This document shows positions 13,974-14,454 of a DNA stretch of 14,454 nt, piece after piece. The position numbers and the translations under genes were made by a program. Within the stretch, counting starts at the first letter, position 1; each line of letters starts with the position of its first letter. Below the pieces are notes generated by a model, which saw only the letters and a list, made by a program, of their open reading frames with translations, did no database searches and was not told where the DNA came from. Source of the stretch: Cytophagaceae bacterium (GTDB lineage Bacteria > Bacteroidota > Bacteroidia > Cytophagales > Flexibacteraceae); NCBI GenBank assembly GCA_947464365.1, contig CANHWS010000054.1, positions 1-14,454 on the forward strand, given 5' to 3'.

Positions 13974-14454
13974 CTATCGACCTTTGAAGGCAGGGCTACG
14001 CTTTTCGAGGAAGGCAGCAGTGCCTTCATGAAAGTCATCAGTTTTGCAGGCATTGGCAAAAGCATTTGCTTCGGCCTGATAGCCATCTTCTGCAAGCAGG
14101 GCGGCGTTAGCACAGTCGATGACAAGGCCTAAGGCAATCGGAGCCTTGGTCATCATTTTGTCGGCCAGCTGCAGGGCTTTGGCCATGGCTGCTTCCTTAT
14201 CAGCCTCAACATGGTTCACTAGGCCTAGGCGATATGCCTCGTCTGCTGAGATGGCATCGCCAGTGAGCATCAGCTCGAGCGCGCGACCTTTACCAACAAG
14301 CAAGGTGAGGCGTTGGGTACCTCCGTAGCCTGGGATTAGGCCTAGGTTAACCTCTGGCTGCCCGAACTTGGCACTGCTGGCAGCAATCCGGATATGACAG
14401 GCCATCGCCAGCTCGCATCCACCGCCAAGGGCAAACCCGCTGACAACAGCAATC
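13974..14454 (-). CDS. Enoyl-CoA hydratase/isomerase family protein (5' end missing)
   Basis: The last 159 residues of a crotonase-fold enzyme run in from the right edge and end at the TAG at 13974-13976. Family length is about 260, so about 100 N-terminal residues lie outside. Both catalytic glutamates of classical enoyl-CoA hydratases are present: Glu in FALGGGCELAM (window residue 14) and Glu in FGQPEVNLG (residue 34), exactly 20 apart as Glu144/Glu164 are in the rat enzyme. Further landmarks are IPGYGGTQRL, ALELMLTGDAISA, GLVN and the terminal LEKRSPAFKGR. Expected reaction: hydration of trans-2-enoyl-CoA to 3-hydroxyacyl-CoA, as in fatty-acid or short-chain acyl-CoA breakdown, in the cytoplasm. 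The common CDIRIA reads CHIRIA here, a mild change outside the catalytic pair. Exact substrate unknown. Confidence 0.95.
   Translation of the reverse strand, partial: IAVVSGFALGGGCELAMACHIRIAASSAKFGQPEVNLGLIPGYGGTQRLTLLVGKGRALELMLTGDAISADEAYRLGLVNHVEADKEAAMAKALQLADKMMTKAPIALGLVIDCANAALLAEDGYQAEANAFANACKTDDFHEGTAAFLEKRSPAFKGR

Overview
The window looks like chromosomal DNA of a Bacteroidota bacterium, probably a free-living gliding or aquatic type such as a member of Cytophagales or Saprospiria. Four things point there. Two very large secreted proteins carry type IX secretion system (T9SS) sorting signals of the 'IYPNPT' kind. A small outer-membrane protein matches the Bacteroidota family DUF3078. 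No Shine-Dalgarno sequence is evident at any of the start codons. One upstream region carries a TAnnTTTG-type -7 box. Every gene I can support lies on the minus strand, so the window reads right to left.

Right part (14454 down to 9422) is housekeeping and envelope. It holds the C-terminal 159 residues of an enoyl-CoA hydratase, then 21 bases on a 505-residue multi-pass polysaccharide flippase-like protein. Next come a DUF3078 outer-membrane barrel with its own likely promoter, the mechanosensitive channel MscL, and a class I (FbaB/DhnA type) fructose-bisphosphate aldolase that ends in a clear intrinsic terminator.

Left part (8840 down to 1) is a surface-protein region. The first gene codes for a 1486-residue T9SS cargo with 14 repeats spaced almost exactly 48 residues apart (probably two seven-bladed propellers), two Ig-like repeats and a C-terminal sorting domain, followed by an intrinsic terminator. 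The second, which runs off the left edge, codes for at least 1110 residues: a signal peptide, a pectate-lyase-like beta-helix and the start of a T9SS sorting domain. The two proteins have unrelated N-terminal parts but a homologous C-terminal part of about 400 to 440 residues. Between them lies a gap of about 1 kb. It contains a decayed copy of the 5' end of the second gene (leader plus start of the signal peptide), which suggests duplication and loss of a related secreted-protein gene.

I found no defence system, CRISPR array, transposase, rRNA or tRNA. The most unusual things are the regularity of the 14-repeat protein, the shared C-terminal cassette and the duplicated gene start with mutually compensating 5-base indels.
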